Source of the DNA: a virus
IMG/VR virus record: IMGVR_UViG_3300034012_000852
Span: 1-60,221 of that record
DNA: 60,221 nt
Direction: 5' to 3' (one strand)
How positions within the stretch are numbered: position 1 is the first letter of the stretch; every line of letters begins with the position of its first letter. Of this stretch, positions 15,114-21,813 are shown in pieces. Below the pieces are notes generated by a model. The model ran no database searches. It had not been told where the DNA came from and saw nothing but the letters and a program-made list of their open reading frames with translations. The translations under genes were made by a program, and so were the position numbers.

Positions 15114-15440
15114 TAAGGTTCTTGGTACTCGACCATCTTTTCTGCCCCTTGTCCCGTACCAAGCGCGGGCTAAGTCCTTGATTCTGTTCACTGTCCACCG
15201 AACTCGCCACTATATATATCTATATGTAATATGTAGTAGTAGTAGTAGTATTTTTGTGTGTGTCTTTGTCCTTCTTTTCCTTTTTCCTTTTAGTCCTTTG
15301 CTGTTGTTTGTATATGGGGAAAGCTGGACACCTCGTGACATCCTGTGCAGAATCAAGCACTTAGTTCGGCCCCATCACTGGCCAAGGGGCGTGAAAGTTG
15401 GGCCAGACGTGGTAGTTTTCGTCAACATCAGGAGCAAAGC

Positions 15441-16217
15441 ATGACCCGTACATGGGAAGACATCCTTCAATCCCGCCGCCGCGCGGGCTCCACCAACTCC
15501 AAGGACAAGCCGCTTGCGTGGCATGACCGGTGCATCCGCTGCGGTGAGGAGCGACCACGCCAGGAGTTCCGGCGGTGGCAGGGAACCAAGCGCATGGCCT
15601 TCAAGGTGTGCAACCACTGCCATCCCGAGAAGACCATCCAAGAGATGACCGAGGGCGAACTCAAGCAGTGGCTCGCGTATCAGCAGACGCCCGACCACAT
15701 CAAGGAGATGGTGTTCGCTGCACGCAAGGCGCGCATTGCTGCGACCAACGCGGCGAACGCAGGGCAGGGATCGCGCACTCACTGGCGCTCGGTCAGGCGC
15801 GACACGTGGCACACAACGCTGCTGCACATCCGGGCTGAGCGAACCAAGTGGCAGGCGATGCTCGCCCCATCGGCAGCACCACGCTACACCGAGGCCCGCC
15901 TCGCATTCGCCACGCGCTACACCCAGGTACTGGCTGACCTGCTGGGCCGCATCGACCGGGTAATTAAAACGGGTATTGACCGGGAGGATTGGGAGATTCA
16001 AAACAACAAGGCCATACATACTCGGATGACCTTGCCGGGTATTGAGAAGAAAGGGGAGTTATGTTTCGTTGAAGCGGACGATCCTGCGGATTGGTCGGTA
16101 TTTATTTCTGATACTGCACTGCAGGAGTTATCGAGTTTGTGGTCGGTGTGTGCAGAGCAACCGAAAAATGGCCGACCACTGGCGGAGCCCGAGTTTCTTC
16201 GGGCGATGGCGAGTTAA
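15441..16217 (+). CDS. early protein with N-terminal zinc-finger-like cysteines, 258 aa
   Basis: ATG 15441 follows AGGAGCAAAGC. Residues about 30-65 carry CIRCGEERPRQEF and then CNHCHPEKT, a CxxC-x(n)-CxxC pattern that could bind zinc. The middle is Ala/Arg/Thr-rich and helical, and basic enough for nucleic-acid contact. The last third (from about 15960) switches to AT-richer codons, including the VIKTGIDREDWEIQNNKAIH stretch, which hints at a different ancestry for that part. No known family recognised. Preceded by the AT-rich region at 15059-15440, from which it is probably transcribed. Confidence 0.65.
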   Translation: MTRTWEDILQSRRRAGSTNSKDKPLAWHDRCIRCGEERPRQEFRRWQGTKRMAFKVCNHCHPEKTIQEMTEGELKQWLAYQQTPDHIKEMVFAARKARIAATNAANAGQGSRTHWRSVRRDTWHTTLLHIRAERTKWQAMLAPSAAPRYTEARLAFATRYTQVLADLLGRIDRVIKTGIDREDWEIQNNKAIHTRMTLPGIEKKGELCFVEADDPADWSVFISDTALQELSSLWSVCAEQPKNGRPLAEPEFLRAMAS

Positions 16218-16222
16218 TCAAC

Positions 16223-16238
16223 GGGGACAAATGTCCCC
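16223..16238. repeat. palindrome copy 4, GGGGACAAATGTCCCC
   Basis: The same palindrome with centre AA, the reverse complement of copies 1 and 3. It starts 5 nt after the preceding stop codon and 24 nt before the next start. Confidence 0.85.
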
Positions 16239-16261
16239 ATCAACAACGAAGGAGAAAGCAA

Positions 16262-16471
16262 ATGAAATTTGTGCATCACAACACGGGCGAGTGGGTTCGC
16301 CCCAACCCTTGGTCAACCGTGCGCCGCTACCCATCGGACGCTCAGGTGCGGGAGTACGACTCCATCGAGGCCATCGACAACGCTTGGCTGCGCAACACCT
16401 TCGAGTGGATGCTCAAGGAGGGGTTGGACGTGACCCAGTGCGGGTCGGATGTGTTTCAGATTCGTCAGTGA
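16262..16471 (+). CDS. small early protein, 69 aa
   Basis: ATG 16262 follows AAGGAGAAAGCAA, the stereotyped leader of this block. The protein has a short beta start (MKFVHHNTGEWVRPNP) and an amphipathic helix (EAIDNAWLRNTFEWMLKEGL). It is soluble, with one Cys. Function is unknown. It opens a run of four closely spaced genes to 17586. Confidence 0.6.
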   Translation: MKFVHHNTGEWVRPNPWSTVRRYPSDAQVREYDSIEAIDNAWLRNTFEWMLKEGLDVTQCGSDVFQIRQ

Positions 16472-16484
16472 AAGGAGAGACAGC

Positions 16485-16664
16485 ATGAAGGTACGAGACT
16501 GGGAGTGCGGGTGTGGCCACGCGTGGACTGCCCCGGTGGTGCTCGCCAAGCACACGCCCAACCTGTCGGGTGAGGCCACGCAGTGGTGTCCCCAGTGTGG
16601 CCAACGCCCAGTGATGGGCTCGCCTGTGAGAGAAGTCCAACCAACCGAAGGAGAAAGCAAATGA
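16485..16664 (+). CDS. small zinc-ribbon protein, 59 aa
   Basis: Two Cys pairs, CGCGH near residue 7 and CPQCGQ near residue 40, form a classic CxC/CxxC zinc-ribbon pattern around a Trp-containing strand (HAWTAPVVLAKH). AAAGGAGAGACAGC precedes ATG 16485. Such one-domain ribbons in phage early regions often contact RNA polymerase or DNA, but no target can be read here. Its TGA overlaps the next start (ATGA). Confidence 0.65.
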   Translation: MKVRDWECGCGHAWTAPVVLAKHTPNLSGEATQWCPQCGQRPVMGSPVREVQPTEGESK

Positions 16665-16900
16665 GATACACACTGATCGTCGGAGACGCTGCCACCTATG
16701 AGGAAGGCGACGAACATCACGCTGACTTCCAACGCATCGACTTCATCAAGACCTTCCTCACTTTCGAGGAGGCCCAAGCGCAGGGCGAGCACGCCATCGC
16801 CCGTGACGGGTACGACACCTATGTGATCGCGCAGAACTACTACGGCATCGTGACCTACGCCCCCAACACGAAAGGAGAAGCAACATGCCAGGAGCAGTAA
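16661..16900 (+). CDS. small early protein, 79 aa
   Basis: Coupled by ATGA to the zinc-ribbon gene, with GGAGAAAGCAA upstream. It has strands at the N-terminus (MRYTLIVGDAATYEEG), an acidic helix (FIKTFLTFEEAQAQGEHAIA), then YDTYVIAQNYYGIVTYAPNT: a compact alpha-beta domain. Unknown function. It overlaps the next gene by 16 nt. Confidence 0.6.
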   Translation: MRYTLIVGDAATYEEGDEHHADFQRIDFIKTFLTFEEAQAQGEHAIARDGYDTYVIAQNYYGIVTYAPNTKGEATCQEQ

Positions 16901-17586
16901 TTTTCAGAGGGCCGTCCCAACTGGACGGCGCGCCCATCATCGTCGTCGCCGTGTGGGCATCGACCAACCGGAAGACAGGCGACATGCTGCAGACCTACAT
17001 CCTGCGGGAGGACATCGACCCACTCACCGCAAACAAGTACGGCGAGGACTACAGCATCTGTGGCGACTGCGCACTGCGCGGCACGCCGACACTAGACCCT
17101 GAGAAAAAACAGGCAGAGGAGCGGGCTTGCTATGTCGTCCTTGGCCAAGGGCCAACGCAGGTGTGGAAGGGGCTGCAGCGTGGGTTGTACCCAGACCGAA
17201 CCCAACGCCACGAACGCAGGGAACTTGGTCGAGGACGCATGGTGCGCATCGGCACATACGGTGACGGGGCTGCAGTGCCCGAGCATGTGTGGACGGAGTT
17301 GCTCTACGCCGCCGAGGGACACACCGCATACACCCACAACCGCGCCAACCCGGTGCACTTCATGGTGTCGGCGGACACACTACCCCAGGCTCAGGCCGCT
17401 TGGTCGTCGGGGTTTAGAACTTTTAGGTTAGTCAAGGATGTAGCGGACATCGTCCGCTCAGAAGAAATTCTGTGCCCCTCGTCCCGAGGTGTGCAGTGTG
17501 TGGACTGCCGCCTGTGTGGCGGCACCCAAGTCAAGGCGAAGTCCATCGCCATCGTGGTGCACGGCAACGGAGCCAAGCACTTCTAA
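16885..17586 (+). CDS. conserved Cys-containing protein (DUF7227-like), 233 aa
   Basis: Matches a phage and plasmid family that I remember as DUF7227 (number from memory). Signatures are KTGDMLQTYILREDIDP, then SICGDCALRGTP, ACYVVLGQGPTQVWKGLQRG, and a C-terminal VQCVDCRLCGG. Six or more cysteines in CxxC pairs suggest a zinc or iron-sulfur site linking the two ends. The family's function is not known to me. GGAGAAGCAAC precedes ATG 16885. A short AT-rich codon patch lies at 17411-17433. Confidence 0.7.
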   Translation: MPGAVIFRGPSQLDGAPIIVVAVWASTNRKTGDMLQTYILREDIDPLTANKYGEDYSICGDCALRGTPTLDPEKKQAEERACYVVLGQGPTQVWKGLQRGLYPDRTQRHERRELGRGRMVRIGTYGDGAAVPEHVWTELLYAAEGHTAYTHNRANPVHFMVSADTLPQAQAAWSSGFRTFRLVKDVADIVRSEEILCPSSRGVQCVDCRLCGGTQVKAKSIAIVVHGNGAKHF

Positions 17587-17592
17587 CCCAAC

Positions 17593-17608
17593 GGGGACAA
17601 CTGTCCCC
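17593..17608. repeat. palindrome copy 5, GGGGACAACTGTCCCC
   Basis: Starts 6 nt after the preceding stop codon and 20 nt before the next start. The centre AC is the reverse complement of the GT centre of copy 2. The arms are perfect. Confidence 0.85.
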
Positions 17609-17628
17609 ATCACTTCAAGGAGAAAGCC

Positions 17629-18150
17629 ATGAACAAGATTCAAGCAGCACAACGCAACGCCACCATCAACGCTCACCAGAGCGCCATGCGGGTCGAGCTT
17701 GCCCGCCACCCCGAGGTCAAGAAGATCCTCGCCATGTTCCCCCCTGCCCTGCGCAAGGAGGTGCGCTTCAGCGTCAGTGACTACAGCGACAGCGCCACCT
17801 TCATCCTGCGCCTGATCGGCCTGGAGTCCTTCAAGGACAAGCAACTGGTCAAGCTGCTCGCCAAGTTCGCAGGGGATGAGTGGGCGTCGCAGACTTCTGA
17901 CTATGCCAACAGCGACACGCCCAACCGGGACTTCAGCTTCAACCGCGAGATTCCCTGGACGCCCAAGCCGAGCAAGCACACGCGTTGGATTGAGAAGAAC
18001 TGCGGCGCGTACCACATCCCCACCACCTTCAAGATCAGCGTCATGCTGTTCACCTACGTGAAGAGCGACTCGCCGACCTGCCGCATAGTGGTCGAGGGCT
18101 ACGAGGAAGAAGTCGTGCGCAAAGAGATCAAGAAGATCGTCTGCGCCTAA
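17629..18150 (+). CDS. early protein, 173 aa, unknown
   Basis: ATG 17629 follows AAGGAGAAAGCC. A basic helical N-terminus (MNKIQAAQRNATINAHQSAM, then HPEVKKILAMFPP) leads to a mixed alpha-beta body ending VEGYEEEVVRKEIKKIVCA. There is no membrane segment and no metal cluster. I recognise no family. Palindrome copy 5 lies upstream and a stable hairpin follows its stop. Confidence 0.65.
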   Translation: MNKIQAAQRNATINAHQSAMRVELARHPEVKKILAMFPPALRKEVRFSVSDYSDSATFILRLIGLESFKDKQLVKLLAKFAGDEWASQTSDYANSDTPNRDFSFNREIPWTPKPSKHTRWIEKNCGAYHIPTTFKISVMLFTYVKSDSPTCRIVVEGYEEEVVRKEIKKIVCA

Positions 18151-18157
18151 TCAAACC

Positions 18158-18178
18158 GGGGCGGCATGGTGCCGCCCC
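18158..18178 (+). terminator. GC-rich stem-loop after 173-aa gene
   Basis: GGGGCGGC and GCCGCCCC pair with an extra A-T closing a TGG loop, beginning 8 nt after the stop codon. It lacks a T-run, so it is a weak terminator or an mRNA 3'-end stabiliser. Confidence 0.4.
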
Positions 18179-18198
18179 ACAACCCAAGGAGAGTGACC

Positions 18199-18396
18199 AT
18201 GAACGAAGTTCTTATGCAGACCTACGACAACGAAGAGTTCCTCTACACCTACCAGATCGTCGGCGACGAGGGTGCGTACAAGGTGTGGAAGTCCACCGGC
18301 CCCATCACTGGGGGCTTCATCAACAAGGGCGAGAGCTTCGACACCGCCATCGATGCGATGCAGGCGCTTGTCGAGTACATCAAGAAAGGAGAGTGA
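18199..18396 (+). CDS. small early protein, 65 aa
   Basis: ATG 18199 follows AAGGAGAGTGACC. Acidic alpha-beta protein: MNEVLMQTYDNEEFLYTYQI, a short GxxxVWK strand, then a terminal helix TAIDAMQALVEYIKKGE. Unknown function. It opens a four-gene coupled run (18199-19074). Confidence 0.6.
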   Translation: MNEVLMQTYDNEEFLYTYQIVGDEGAYKVWKSTGPITGGFINKGESFDTAIDAMQALVEYIKKGE

Positions 18397-18398
18397 CC

Positions 18399-18686
18399 AT
18401 GCAAGTAATCAAACCCACCACACTCACGCACACCCAACCCACTTTCCATTTCCTGATCACATCGATCTGGGAGTGGCGCTCAGGCACAGACCTCAACGAG
18501 TTGATGACCTGGGCCAACAAGCGTAAGAACACCTACTGGGTGTGGTATGTGCCGGTGTCCGACGACGCGAGCTACAACATCGAGTGGTACCAACCCCAAG
18601 TCGAGGGCAGTTTCGTCCTGGCCAACGTCGAGTTCGACAATCGTGGACGCATCGTGAAGCAGAAGAAAGAGGAGCAGACAGCATGA
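18399..18686 (+). CDS. small early protein, 95 aa
   Basis: ATG 18399 is preceded by AAAGGAGAGTGACC, only 2 nt after the previous stop. The middle is Trp- and Tyr-rich (SIWEWRSGTDLNELMTWANK; YWVWYVPVSDDASYNIEWYQ), which suggests a beta-sheet binding domain. It ends in a basic tail KQKKEEQTA. No family recognised. Confidence 0.6.
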   Translation: MQVIKPTTLTHTQPTFHFLITSIWEWRSGTDLNELMTWANKRKNTYWVWYVPVSDDASYNIEWYQPQVEGSFVLANVEFDNRGRIVKQKKEEQTA

Positions 18687-18898
18687 AAGACAACATCACC
18701 GCACTACCCGTGCGCCCCACCAAGGACGACGACTACCTGCACGCTGCGCTGTGCATGATCGGTGAGGGGGGTGACTTCGCTAAGAGCATCGGCAAGGCGT
18801 ATGTCCACGCCGACAGCCACAACAACGCACGCCTACGCGCTGCCTTCCCCGACCTGTTCACTCAGTTCTACATCAAGTACCAGGAACACAGGTCATGA
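18683..18898 (+). CDS. small early protein, 71 aa
   Basis: Coupled by ATGA to the previous gene; GAGGAG is upstream. It is helical, with DYLHAALCMIGEGGDFAKSI and LRAAFPDLFTQFYIKYQEHR. Length and composition suggest a small helical bundle. I recall similar short proteins in phage early regions but no function. Confidence 0.6.
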   Translation: MKDNITALPVRPTKDDDYLHAALCMIGEGGDFAKSIGKAYVHADSHNNARLRAAFPDLFTQFYIKYQEHRS

Positions 18899-19074
18899 AG
18901 GTCAAGGAACTGATCGAGTACCTACGCAGCGCGGCTGATCTCGATGCTGAGATGGTGCCGGGTATGACGTACCGCCAAGTCATCGAGGAACTCAGCAAGC
19001 GCGACCCCGATGCTGAGGTCAGCGTGCGCGACGGTGACCGGGTCTACACCATCGAGCGTGGGACAACACACTGA
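18895..19074 (+). CDS. small early protein, 59 aa
   Basis: Coupled by ATGA to the previous gene. The protein reads MKVKELIEYLRSAADLDAEM, a turn, then DAEVSVRDGDRVYTIERG, a helix followed by a beta-hairpin. The pattern (LxELL...DPDAEVxV) resembles a small fold common in phage hypothetical proteins. Function is unknown. Confidence 0.6.
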   Translation: MKVKELIEYLRSAADLDAEMVPGMTYRQVIEELSKRDPDAEVSVRDGDRVYTIERGTTH

Positions 19075-19078
19075 GATC

Positions 19079-19094
19079 GGGGACGCTTGTCCCC
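19079..19094. repeat. palindrome copy 6, GGGGACGCTTGTCCCC (diverged)
   Basis: The last and least perfect copy. The A of the left arm is G, so one pair is lost as DNA but would be G-U as RNA. It starts 4 nt after the preceding stop and immediately precedes the first leader stem-loop. Confidence 0.8.
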
Positions 19095-19101
19095 ATCCGT
19101 G

Positions 19102-19120
19102 GCCACTGCGGTTCAGTGGC
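19102..19120 (+). promoter_or_regulatory. 5'-leader stem-loop, copy 1
   Basis: GCCACTG pairs with CAGTGGC around a CGGTT loop, followed after 10 nt by AGGAGAAAGCAACC and ATG 19144. It matches the stem-loop at 19589-19607 with a compensatory A-T to G-C change, which argues for a functional RNA structure near the ribosome-binding site. Confidence 0.7.
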
Positions 19121-19143
19121 ACATCAACTAGGAGAAAGCAACC

Positions 19144-19518
19144 ATGATTGACATCAACACCATCTTCAACCAACTCCTCAACGCGGCCATCGTGCAGGCC
19201 ACCCAGCCCCTGGCTCAGCGCATCGCTGAGTTGGAAACCCGACTGACCGAGGCTGCACTCTTTCAGAAGGAGACGAACGTCACCGTAGACATGGACGCCC
19301 TCCGCGCGCTCGTCACCCCGCTGGTGGGCAGCATGGTCGAGGCCAAGATCGAGGAAGCCATCAGCGCCCACTGCGAAGAGTACGACCATGACGAGTACGA
19401 CCGGATGCTCCGCACAATGGAAGACCACGACCTCGACGACTTCGTGAAGCACTATGCCCTGGAGGACGCCGTCAAGGACGCAGTGCGCGACCTGACCTTC
19501 GAGGTCAGCGTCAGCTAA
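19144..19518 (+). CDS. acidic helical early protein, 124 aa
   Basis: Begins MIDINTIFNQLLNAAIVQAT, then a coiled segment (LAQRIAELETRLTEAALFQK). Residues about 75-110 are very acidic (HCEEYDHDEYDRMLRTMEDH) and the C-terminus is a mixed helix-strand. Oligomer-forming coiled coil plus acidic surface could mimic DNA, but that is speculation. Translation is led by the conserved stem-loop leader. The stop is followed by ATTTTTTT and a separate hairpin. Confidence 0.65.
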   Translation: MIDINTIFNQLLNAAIVQATQPLAQRIAELETRLTEAALFQKETNVTVDMDALRALVTPLVGSMVEAKIEEAISAHCEEYDHDEYDRMLRTMEDHDLDDFVKHYALEDAVKDAVRDLTFEVSVS

Positions 19519-19535
19519 ATTTTTTTCACCCGAGT

Positions 19536-19557
19536 CCTTCCCACAACCGTGGGAAGG
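19536..19557 (+). other. stable stem-loop between early genes
   Basis: CCTTCCCAC and GTGGGAAGG form a 9-bp stem with an AACC loop. The T-run precedes rather than follows it, so it is not a normal rightward terminator. A second small hairpin (GTCCA/TGGAC, loop CTTC) follows at about 19567-19580. The pair may structure the leader of the 325-aa gene. Confidence 0.5.
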
Positions 19558-19588
19558 GGTTACACTGTCCACTTCTGGACAACCCGTA

Positions 19589-19607
19589 GCCGCTGCGGAT
19601 CAGCGGC
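19589..19607 (+). promoter_or_regulatory. 5'-leader stem-loop, copy 2
   Basis: GCCGCTG pairs with CAGCGGC around a CGGAT loop, followed by CTCAACTAGGAGAAAGCAAC and ATG 19631. Same length, loop start (CGG) and spacing as copy 1. One stem pair has changed on both sides and the arms still pair. Confidence 0.7.
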
Positions 19608-19630
19608 AATCTCAACTAGGAGAAAGCAAC

Positions 19631-20608
19631 ATGGCTCATCAACTCTATACAAACGCAGCAGGCACCACCTCTTACGCATCCACCCAACGCGAGTGGCATG
19701 GCCTGGGGCAACTGATGCTGCCCGGTCAGTCCATTGAGAAATGGCAAGAGGAAGCCGGTATGAACTATGAAGTGCAGCGTGGGTACGTGCGCTACGCCAC
19801 CGAGCGTGGGCAGAACGCCGACCAGATGAAGGTAGTGAAGGACAAGGTTGTGTTGTTTAGGTCTGATACGAAGGACGCGCTTGGCGTGGTGTCTGATTCG
19901 TACAAAGTGGTGCAGCCCCGTGAGGTGCTGGAGTTCTTCCGCGACTGGGCCACGGCAGGTGGCATGACGATTGAAAGCGCCGGGGTTTTGTTTGGTGGCA
20001 AGCGGTACTTCGCCACAGCGAAGATGGCAGCGGGGGTTTGCGTCGATGGGTACTCCGACAGGATCGTGCCCTACGCTCTCCTGTCTACCTCAGCCGATGG
20101 CTCCCTGGCCACCGAGGCCCGGTGGACGACGGTGCGCGTGGTGTGCAACAACACCCTGAGCATGGCACGCGAGGGCAAGGCAGCAGTGCGGGTGACGCAC
20201 CGCAGCGAGTTCAAGCCTGAAGAAGTCCAATCAGTATTGGAGAACGCCAACGCCGAGTTCCATGCCTTCATGGAGATGAGCCGCCAACTGGCGGGCATCA
20301 AGGTCGCACGCCCCCTGGCCGAAGACCTCACGCTCCACCTGTTCAAGACCGGCACAACCAAGGACGCCGACAAGGTCAAGGAGTCGCGTGGATTCATCCG
20401 CGTGATGGAGTTGTTCAACGGTGCTGCGCGTGGGGCTCAGTTGGAAACTGCTAACCAAACTGCGTGGGGTTGGCTCAACGCGGTCACCGAGTACGCTGAC
20501 CACCACATCCGCGCTCACTCGGATGAGAACCGCACTGCCTCTGCTCTGTGGGGCCAGGGCGACACGCTCAAGAACCGCGCAGTTGAGTTGGCTCTGGCTG
20601 CAGCGTGA
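19631..20608 (+). CDS. phage/plasmid-like protein, TIGR03299/DUF932 family, 325 aa
   Basis: Recognised by the family pattern WHGLGQ near residue 24, then VVSDSYKVVQPREVLEFFRD, GGKRYFATAKM, and TTVRVVCNNTLSMA in the middle, ending WGQGDTLKNRAVELALAAA. The length of about 325 residues is normal. The family is widespread on phages and plasmids; its activity is not established as far as I know. It is the largest gene in this part of the early block and is bounded by its own leader stem-loop and a downstream terminator, so it probably forms its own expression unit. Confidence 0.85.
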   Translation: MAHQLYTNAAGTTSYASTQREWHGLGQLMLPGQSIEKWQEEAGMNYEVQRGYVRYATERGQNADQMKVVKDKVVLFRSDTKDALGVVSDSYKVVQPREVLEFFRDWATAGGMTIESAGVLFGGKRYFATAKMAAGVCVDGYSDRIVPYALLSTSADGSLATEARWTTVRVVCNNTLSMAREGKAAVRVTHRSEFKPEEVQSVLENANAEFHAFMEMSRQLAGIKVARPLAEDLTLHLFKTGTTKDADKVKESRGFIRVMELFNGAARGAQLETANQTAWGWLNAVTEYADHHIRAHSDENRTASALWGQGDTLKNRAVELALAAA

Positions 20609-20641
20609 AGCCCGTCTCTTTCTCTATCAACATCTCTTCTT

Positions 20642-20673
20642 CCGAGGGCTTGCGCCCTCGGTTGCTTCTGTCT
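20642..20673 (+). terminator. rho-independent-type terminator
   Basis: CCGAGGGC (20642-20649) and GCCCTCGG (20654-20661) form an 8-bp stem with a TTGC loop, then TTGCTTCTGTCT. It lies 34 nt after the stop of the 325-aa gene. A possible promoter (TTGCGC, 17 nt, TAAACT, 20650-20678) overlaps it and would serve the next gene. Confidence 0.6.
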
Positions 20674-20709
20674 AAACTTGGACTTCCCACAACCACAAAG
20701 GAGAAAGTA

Positions 20710-21222
20710 ATGACCGAAACCGTAACAACCCCAACCAAGATCAACAAGGCGGAACTCATCCGCACCCTGCTCAAAGACAAAAACAAAACCCGTGCACAGA
20801 TTGCCGACGAGGTCGGCTGCAGTAAGCAGTACGTCTTCAGCGTGCAGAACGCCGCCCGCGTGCGGGCCAAGAAGGCCAAGGCCAAGCGTGCGTACGAGCG
20901 CAAGCTGGAGATTCTCAAGGGCGCGCCCAAGCGCAAGTACACGAAGAAGGCTGAGTCAGTAGCTGCACCGGCTGCAGCGCCTGCGCCAGCGCCAGCGCCA
21001 AAGAAGTCCCTGGCTGATGAGCGCACCATGCTGCTGTGGGATCGCAAGCGGCTGAAGGATGAGTTGGCTGACGCTGCGGAGAGCATGCTGCAGATGCGCC
21101 AGGAGATACGCGATCTCAGGGAGCGCCCACCGATCCAGATCGAGGTGCCCGTGCTTCAACCCTTCTCGCACTTAACCTTCTGGCAGCGCCTGCGTATCCT
21201 GTTCCTGGGAGGTGCAGCATGA
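20710..21222 (+). CDS. HTH protein with Ala/Pro hinge, 170 aa
   Basis: ATG 20710 follows AAAGGAGAAAGTA. Residues about 10-45 form a resolvase- or MarR-like helix-turn-helix (LIRTLLKDKNKTRAQIADEV then GCSKQYVFSVQNAAR). Next comes a very basic stretch (RAKKAKAKRAYERKLEI), an Ala/Pro repeat hinge, a charged helix and a hydrophobic, aromatic C-terminus (LTFWQRLRILFLGG) that could touch the membrane or a partner. Likely a DNA-binding regulator. Coupled by ATGA to the next gene. Confidence 0.65.
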   Translation: MTETVTTPTKINKAELIRTLLKDKNKTRAQIADEVGCSKQYVFSVQNAARVRAKKAKAKRAYERKLEILKGAPKRKYTKKAESVAAPAAAPAPAPAPKKSLADERTMLLWDRKRLKDELADAAESMLQMRQEIRDLRERPPIQIEVPVLQPFSHLTFWQRLRILFLGGAA

Positions 21223-21413
21223 AGTTCTACGAGATCGAACTCAGGCGCGAGTCCTACATCACCGTTGTCGTCAGCGCCTACTCTGAAGATGAGGCAGCGG
21301 ACAAGCTCATGAACAACCTGGAGGATTACGTCGATGGCGACGCCGACGAGGCCAACTGGGACATCACTGACATTCAAGAAGCGGAGAGAACAGAGGAGGA
21401 CAGAACAGAATGA
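21219..21413 (+). CDS. small acidic early protein, 64 aa
   Basis: Beta-helix-beta pattern: MKFYEIELRRESYITVVVSA, then YSEDEAADKLMNNLEDYV and an acidic tail. Small acidic proteins of this layout are common in phage early regions. Function is unknown. It overlaps both neighbours by ATGA. Confidence 0.6.
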   Translation: MKFYEIELRRESYITVVVSAYSEDEAADKLMNNLEDYVDGDADEANWDITDIQEAERTEEDRTE

Positions 21414-21571
21414 AAACACGCGCATTGAAACTGGTACGTGAGTTGTTCGCCGTGGACTACGTACCGCTGCACACGCAGCGCCACAACCAACGGCAGTGGG
21501 TCAAGAGCGTTCGACAACTGGGTGACCGATGGCTACTCGCAAAGCCGTACGAAGTGCAAAAGAAGCACTAG
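21410..21571 (+). CDS. small basic protein, 53 aa
   Basis: Starts by ATGA overlap (ATG 21410) with GAGGA upstream. Arg/Lys/Gln-rich: MKTRALKLVRELFAVDYVPL then RHNQRQWVKSVRQLGDRWLL, ending VQKKH. A basic helical peptide that could bind nucleic acid. It overlaps the next gene by 43 nt in another frame. Confidence 0.55.
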   Translation: MKTRALKLVRELFAVDYVPLHTQRHNQRQWVKSVRQLGDRWLLAKPYEVQKKH

Positions 21572-21681
21572 ACCCACCACCCAAGGTCTGGCCCTTCCCA
21601 ACGTGGAAGGGCCGACCATACAAGCAACCTAAACAACCAAAGCCGAAGGCGTGGGAAACCATGCCGGAGGCACTGATCTAG
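21529..21681 (+). CDS. small Pro/Lys-rich protein, 50 aa
   Basis: ATG 21529 lies inside the previous gene, and the frame stays open to TAG 21681, which directly abuts the next ribosome-binding site. The protein is Pro-, Trp- and Lys-rich (DPPPKVWPFPTWKGRPYKQP, then PKPKAWETMPEALI) and probably extended. A perfect GGCCCTTCC/GGAAGGGCC inverted repeat lies within its coding sequence. There is no strong ribosome-binding site, so confidence is moderate. Confidence 0.45.
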   Translation: MATRKAVRSAKEALDPPPKVWPFPTWKGRPYKQPKQPKPKAWETMPEALI

Positions 21682-21690
21682 GAGAAATCA

Positions 21691-21813
21691 ATGAACCGAT
21701 ACGAAGATGATGGCCTAGAAGATTTGGGCTGGCTCGCCGCCATGCTGGGCGCGATTGGCTTCCTGTTCTTCGCCATCGTTTACTTCCTTCACTGGGCGGG
21801 TGTGCTGCTATGA
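21691..21813 (+). CDS. tiny membrane protein, 40 aa
   Basis: ATG 21691 follows AGGAGAAATCA. After a charged start ([15 protein letters not shown]) comes a single transmembrane helix ([20 protein letters not shown]). Its TGA overlaps the next start (ATGA). Function is unknown. Small membrane peptides of this kind often target host membrane processes, but nothing specific is visible. Confidence 0.55.
   Translation: MNRYEDDGLEDLGWLAAMLGAIGFLFFAIVYFLHWAGVLL

Larger units (their letters stand above)
15059..15440. other. AT-rich, repeat-bearing intergenic region
   Basis: A 382-nt stretch without a convincing gene. In order it has palindrome copy 3, a terminator (15082-15113), and a widely spaced 8-bp inverted repeat CTTGGTAC/GTACCAAG (15121-15128 and 15156-15163). 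Next is an AT-rich block with TATATATATCTATATGTAAT (about 15212-15235), then a TAG trinucleotide repeat of five to six units, and a pyrimidine-rich tract of about 60 nt. The strong contrast with the GC-rich surroundings suggests a DNA-unwinding element or origin, and it must also hold a promoter for the next gene. No consensus promoter is evident. Confidence 0.6.

Noticed and set aside
15236-15256. TAG trinucleotide repeat as a CRISPR-like or slippage switch for a gene
   Set aside because: It is not inside a convincing reading frame and the repeat unit is too short for CRISPR. Treated as part of the AT-rich region.
21590-21613. GGCCCTTCC/GGAAGGGCC inverted repeat as a terminator
   Set aside because: It lies inside the continuous 50-aa reading frame (21529-21681), has no T-run, and the next gene has its own ribosome site.
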